Source: Syntrophomonadaceae bacterium
GTDB lineage: Bacteria; Bacillota_D; Dethiobacteria; DTU022; UBA8154
NCBI GenBank assembly: GCA_007120815.1
Contig: SKMY01000040.1
Coordinates: 1-7,866, forward strand
DNA length: 7,866 nt
Direction: 5' to 3'
Within the stretch, counting starts at the first letter, position 1. Each line of letters begins with the position of its first letter. The notes under the pieces were generated by a model. The model was not told the origin of the DNA. It saw only the letters and a program-made list of their open reading frames with translations, and did not search any database. Both the position numbers and the translations under genes were made by a program. Below, one piece after another: positions 5,020 to 7,866 of the stretch.

Positions 5020-6180
5020 ATGGTTGAACGTGGTTTTCCAGGAGGCTTCAAGGTTTCCATCGAACTGGATGGAGAAAAAAAGCTTTCAGGCGATGACCTG
5101 TTTGCTCTGCTGGATCATATTGAGACCAGCGGTTCCATCAGTCAAGCGTCCTCCCGCCTGGGGGTTTCTTATCGTTATTCCTGGGGTCTGATCCAAAAAG
5201 CGGAAAGCGCCCTGGCTTTAAAACTGGTGGAAAAACAGGCCGGCGGTTCGGCAGGTGGAGGCACTCTTTTGACCCGTGAGGGACGGGACCTTTTAATGCA
5301 GTACCGGGCTTTTCGCAGTGAAATAAGCAATCAAATGAAGCGTTATTTGCCAGCTTCCGATATTCGAGAAAAACCGTCAGATCTGGAAAAACAATCTGTA
5401 AGCCAAAACCAAAAAGAACACCACCTCATCCTGGCCAGCACCATGGAACCGGTAGAAACGGGGCTTTTGGATGTTTTGGAGCAGGCCTTTTATCAGCATA
5501 GCGGAATTCATGTTCGCCATATTTCAGCTGGGAGCGGTCAAGCCCTGGAGATTGCCCGCAGCGGGCGGGTGGATATGGTTTTGACCCATGCACCGGAACT
5601 TGAAGATCGGTTTATGCAGGAAGGATGGGGGGTATTAAAAGTGCATATCATGTCCAACCCTTTTGTTGTCGTTGGCCCCGATGCCGATCCCGCCGGCATT
5701 GGGGATATAAACAAGCCTGGCGTCGTGAAGGCCTTTCAAAGAATTGCCGGAAAAAAAGCGCCTTTTGTCAGCCGCGGAGACCGCTCAGGGACACACCTTC
5801 GTGAGATGCAGATCTGGGAAGCTGCCGGGATAAAGCCGGAAGGGGGTTGGTATGTGCAATCCACCGGGTTGGTGGGCAACCTGGGCATACTGCGCCTGGC
5901 CCAGGAAAAACAGGCCTATACGCTGGCTGATCGGGCCAGCCACATTATTTCCCGCCTGACCAACAGGGTATTTTTTCAACGAAACGATGCCGGTGATTCC
6001 TTTCCAGAACTAACCAACCACTTTGCCTTAACCCTTGTGAATCCTGACCGCGCTGTTTCTGTGCGCTTTGCAGATGCGCTTGCCTTTGCCCAGTGGCTGC
6101 AGGGGAAGGAAGCCAGGGAGATTATTCAAAACTTTGGACGGGTAAACTTTGACACCCCCCTGTTTTTCACCGATCTTTAA
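5020..6180 (+). CDS. ModE-type HTH fused to TupA-like binding domain, tungstate/molybdate-type regulator
   Basis: This 386-residue protein is probably a cytoplasmic one-component transcription factor: there is no signal peptide and no membrane segment. Residues 10-110 match the ModE winged helix-turn-helix: SGSISQASSRLGVSYRYSW (37-55) is the recognition region and GGSAGGGTLLTREG (75-88) the wing. After a hydrophilic linker (about 111-134), residues 136-385 are homologous to the neighbouring TupA: LILAST, TGLLDVLEQAF, SAGSGQALEIARSG, NPFVVVGPDADPAG, SRGDRSGTHL (251-260), YTLADR and a closing GKEAREIIQNFG. ModE itself uses a molbindin (TOBE) effector domain, here replaced by a transporter-type binding fold. 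TupA's TTTS oxyanion motif is replaced by S-T-M-E (140-143), so ligand or affinity may differ. GGGGGTG lies 4 nt before the ATG. It most likely controls tupAB downstream. Similar HTH plus binding-protein fusions exist in databases, so the architecture as such is not new. Confidence 0.88.
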   Translation: MVERGFPGGFKVSIELDGEKKLSGDDLFALLDHIETSGSISQASSRLGVSYRYSWGLIQKAESALALKLVEKQAGGSAGGGTLLTREGRDLLMQYRAFRSEISNQMKRYLPASDIREKPSDLEKQSVSQNQKEHHLILASTMEPVETGLLDVLEQAFYQHSGIHVRHISAGSGQALEIARSGRVDMVLTHAPELEDRFMQEGWGVLKVHIMSNPFVVVGPDADPAGIGDINKPGVVKAFQRIAGKKAPFVSRGDRSGTHLREMQIWEAAGIKPEGGWYVQSTGLVGNLGILRLAQEKQAYTLADRASHIISRLTNRVFFQRNDAGDSFPELTNHFALTLVNPDRAVSVRFADALAFAQWLQGKEAREIIQNFGRVNFDTPLFFTDL

Positions 6181-6261
6181 TGTGCTTTTTTGTTGTATGC
6201 GTGCAATTAAACGAGGGATCCTATCTGTGGTTTGCCTGGCATAAACGGTCAATCATTCTTA

Positions 6262-6291
6262 TTGACAGACCTTTTTGCATTACGATATAAT
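6262..6291 (+). promoter_or_regulatory. Consensus sigma-A promoter of tupA
   Basis: TTGACA (6262-6267) and TATAAT (6286-6291) both match the consensus perfectly, separated by 18 nt. Transcription would start near 6298, giving a leader of about 118 nt before tupA. Such a strong core promoter suggests that control is by repression or within the leader. Confidence 0.85.
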
Positions 6292-6305
6292 TAATTTGAA
6301 ATGCA
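6276..6305. promoter_or_regulatory. Imperfect 30-bp palindrome over the tupA -10, candidate operator
   Basis: TGCATT (6276-6281) and AATGCA (6300-6305) are perfect inverted arms around 18 nt. Inside, further positions pair symmetrically (C-G, A-T, TAA-TTA), giving 11 complementary pairs of 15. The centre falls on the end of TATAAT, so a bound dimer would block RNA polymerase. The sequence differs from the leader element at 6343-6366, though both contain TGCA-type arms. Confidence 0.45.
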
Positions 6306-6313
6306 TGTCGTTT

Positions 6314-6337
6314 CGAGAGGTTCATTCTCTTTTTTTT
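6314..6337 (+). terminator. Weak terminator-like hairpin with T-run in the tupA leader
   Basis: AGAG (6316-6319) can pair with CTCT (6327-6330) around a 7-nt loop, extendable by one G-U pair, and seven Ts follow (6331-6337). The T-run is good but the stem is short and weak, so termination would be inefficient unless assisted. It could be a leaky attenuator, or chance. Confidence 0.25.
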
Positions 6338-6342
6338 GACGG

Positions 6343-6366
6343 CGTTATGCAGGGTTGTGCATAGCG
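6343..6366. promoter_or_regulatory. ModE-type operator in the tupA leader
   Basis: CGTTATGCA (6343-6351), six bases, then TGCATAGCG (6358-6366) form a 24-bp inverted repeat with a single mismatch in symmetry. The E. coli ModE operator, as I recall it, is CGCTATATA-N6-TATATAACG: same length, same spacer and the same outer CGnTAT/ATAnCG. An extra copy of the right-hand ATAGCG follows directly (6367-6372). It lies about 45-68 nt downstream of the predicted start site, so a bound regulator could block elongation; a TTGACG (6336-6341) just before it leaves room for a second, weaker promoter. As RNA the repeat could fold into a 9-bp stem, an alternative reading. Confidence 0.6.
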
Positions 6367-6415
6367 ATAGCGCTTATAAACCCTTCATAATTTAGCAACC
6401 TTTAAGGAGCATGAA

Positions 6416-7309
6416 ATGATAGATATGTTTTCTTATTACATCAGTCGAAGCTGGATTTTTCATAGTATCAGAACACTATTGACCTTGCTCCTGTTGTTGA
6501 GCACAGTAGGGTTGACGGTTACTGGTTGTGCTCAAATTCCTGCAGTGGATTCTCAACCCAGGCATGAATTTATTACCCTGGCAACCACGACCAGCACCTA
6601 TGATTCCGGCTTGCTGGACGAGCTGCTTCCCGTTTTTACAGCGAAAACCGGCATCGAGGTAAGGGTGATTTCCATGGGGACCGGACAAGCTTTGGAAACC
6701 GGCAAGCGGGGTGATGCTGATGTCCTGCTGGTTCACGACCGCCATTCTGAATTGCAACTGGTTGAGGAAGGCTACTTTACAGATCGCAAAGACGTTATGC
6801 ATAATGATTTTATTTTGGTGGGCCCACCTGAGGACCCGGCGGGAGTAAAGAGTGTGATAAGTATACTGGATGCTTTTGAAAAGATTGCGAAGACGGAAAC
6901 AGGTTTTGCCTCTAGGGGCGACGATTCGGGAACTCACCGCTTGGAGCTTTTTCTGTGGGAACAAGCGGGAGTTGGGGCGTTCAGTAATTGGTACTTCTCG
7001 CTGGGGCAGGGAATGGGCGACACTTTAATAGTTGCCGATGATATGTTAAATTATGCCCTAACAGACCGGGGAACATACCTGGCCATGCGCGACAAACTGG
7101 ATTTGGTTATTATCCTGGAAAGTGATCCTTTGCTGTTTAACCAGTATGGTATTATGATGGTTAACCCGGAAGTACACGGCTACGTGAAGTACGAAAGTGC
7201 CCTGAAACTGATCAATTTTTTTATGTCTCCCCAGGGGCAGGAATTAATCGAGGGTTTCCAAATCGACGGAGAAAGCCTCTTCTTTCCGGGGATGGGCTTG
7301 GACAAATAA
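6416..7309 (+). CDS. tupA: Tungstate ABC transporter substrate-binding lipoprotein TupA
   Basis: TupA captures tungstate with high affinity outside the membrane and delivers it to the TupB/TupC transporter; the metal is used in tungsten enzymes such as formate dehydrogenases and aldehyde oxidoreductases. The 297-residue product has a long basic and hydrophobic leader and a lipobox ending V-T-G-C (Cys38), so it is anchored as a lipoprotein. LATTTSTYDSGLLDELLPVF (55-74) contains the TTTS oxyanion-binding motif of the TupA family; SMGTGQALETGKRGDADVLLVH, FASRGDDSGTH (164-174), YALTDRGTY and a C-terminal SPQGQELIEGF are all characteristic. AAGGAG (6404-6409) lies 6 nt before the ATG; a second ATG three codons later is possible. 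It is expressed from the consensus promoter at 6262-6291 and is followed after 182 nt by tupB. Some members also bind molybdate, but the sequence class is tungstate. Confidence 0.95.
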   Translation: MIDMFSYYISRSWIFHSIRTLLTLLLLLSTVGLTVTGCAQIPAVDSQPRHEFITLATTTSTYDSGLLDELLPVFTAKTGIEVRVISMGTGQALETGKRGDADVLLVHDRHSELQLVEEGYFTDRKDVMHNDFILVGPPEDPAGVKSVISILDAFEKIAKTETGFASRGDDSGTHRLELFLWEQAGVGAFSNWYFSLGQGMGDTLIVADDMLNYALTDRGTYLAMRDKLDLVIILESDPLLFNQYGIMMVNPEVHGYVKYESALKLINFFMSPQGQELIEGFQIDGESLFFPGMGLDK

Positions 7310-7491
7310 GACGTTCTACAGAAATATTAAATCGCTTAACAACGGAGATCGCTTCATGAAAACTTCACCCTGGTATTAGCAAGAAAAAAAGATAAAAAGC
7401 AATCGCCGTGTGACAGTGTTTTTTTCGGATATTGTGTCATGCAAGGTTTTGTGCGAGTTGTGTGTCCCAGAATTGAAGGAGGGAATCGGTA
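7310..7491 (+). other. 182-nt tupA-tupB gap with a tiny ORF
   Basis: The spacer holds no ordinary gene. An ATG at 7356 with GGAG 9 nt upstream opens a 7-codon ORF (MKTSPWY) ending at 7379. ATCGCTT occurs twice ahead of it (7331-7337 and 7349-7355). Further on, TGACA (7411-7415) and TGTCA (7435-7439) form a weak stem around a T-rich loop. I see no convincing terminator or promoter, so tupB is probably transcribed with tupA. The gap is long for two subunits of one transporter. Confidence 0.35.
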
Positions 7492-7866
7492 ATGTCCGAC
7501 CTGGCTGAAGGGATCCTGGAAGCCTTTTACTTGATTATTACCCTGGATCCGTCTTTAATGCAGATTGTTTGGCTCTCCCTGCAGGTTTCGGGAGCGGCCA
7601 TTTTCATCGGGACCGTCTTTGGTGTTCCTTTGGGCACCTACCTGGGATTGAAGCCAGAGCGGAAAACACGTATTATCAGCAAGCTGGTTTATACATTCAT
7701 GGGGCTGCCTCCCGTGGTTGCCGGTCTTGTTATTGTTTTGCTGCTTTCCCGCGCGGGTCCGCTGGGTTTTCTTGGACTGATGTGGACCCCCACGGCCATG
7801 ATTATTGCCCAGGTGCTCCTGGCCCTGCCCATTATTGGTGGGTTGACAATGATCGGTGTTCGCAGC
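7492..7866 (+). CDS. tupB: Tungstate ABC transporter permease TupB (3' end cut by window edge)
   Basis: The first 125 codons of the membrane permease that carries tungstate from TupA across the cytoplasmic membrane are present. The reading frame is open to the window edge. After a short N-terminal segment, hydrophobic helices lie at about 27-54 (IVWLSLQVSGAAIFIGTVFGVPLG) and about 71-90, where the segment MGLPPVVAGLVIVLLLSRAGPLG is highly typical of TupB. A further hydrophobic stretch follows (TAMIIAQVLLALPIIGG). The coupling loop that contacts the ATPase is expected beyond the edge. AAGGAGGG (7476-7483) lies 8 nt before the ATG, a strong ribosome binding site. The ATPase gene tupC is expected downstream but is not in this window. 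Confidence 0.93.
   Translation, partial: MSDLAEGILEAFYLIITLDPSLMQIVWLSLQVSGAAIFIGTVFGVPLGTYLGLKPERKTRIISKLVYTFMGLPPVVAGLVIVLLLSRAGPLGFLGLMWTPTAMIIAQVLLALPIIGGLTMIGVRS

Noticed and set aside
6181..6261. Terminator after the regulator gene
   Set aside because: The region contains a T-run (6184-6190) but no stem of useful strength before it; read-through into tupA cannot be excluded.
6298..6415. Molybdenum/tungsten cofactor riboswitch in the tupA leader
   Set aside because: The leader is short and shows only simple hairpins; I cannot find the multi-stem architecture or conserved blocks of the Moco RNA motif. A covariance-model search would settle it.
6476..6964. 162-codon minus-strand open frame inside tupA
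   Set aside because: Antisense to a clear tupA coding sequence with conserved motifs; no independent support.

Overview
The window looks like a chromosomal segment of a Gram-positive, probably anaerobic member of the Clostridia (a Peptococcaceae-like lineage is my best guess). The reasons are strong AGGAGG-type ribosome binding sites, two likely TTG starts, mid GC, lipoproteins with Gram-positive style lipoboxes, a tungstate ABC uptake system, and a GGGGACGGTTCTC repeat of a kind I associate from memory with such genomes. No RNA gene, insertion sequence, phage gene or CRISPR array is visible. The species assignment is inference.

Left part (1-2596, minus strand): the start of a small membrane protein with a YINPGTGS motif runs off the left edge (1-221). 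Upstream of it lie 11-bp-periodic repeats resembling an OmpR/PhoB-type binding site. Next is a two-component pair: an OmpR-family response regulator (1886-2596, TTG start) and a sensor histidine kinase (406-1896), overlapping by 11 nt.

Middle (2793-4818, plus strand): a lipoprotein resembling the N-terminal part of SurA/PrsA but without a parvulin domain is transcribed divergently from the two-component pair and ends at a strong intrinsic terminator. An oxalate/formate-antiporter-family MFS transporter follows (3622-4818, TTG start), with a tandem 23-bp hairpin-forming repeat directly after its stop.

Right part (4880-7866, plus strand): a tungstate uptake locus. A regulator fuses a ModE-type winged helix-turn-helix to a cytoplasmic TupA-like binding domain (5020-6180). 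It is followed by the lipoprotein tupA (6416-7309) and the start of the permease tupB (7492 to the edge). A consensus promoter precedes tupA. Two inverted repeats lie near it: one over the -10 element, and one in the leader with the half-site/6-nt spacer/half-site layout of the E. coli ModE operator. The likely logic is that the fusion protein reads cytoplasmic oxyanion through a domain homologous to the transporter's own binding protein and controls tupAB(C). The regulator's binding domain, however, has lost the TTTS oxyanion motif that TupA keeps, which is the most interesting point in the window.
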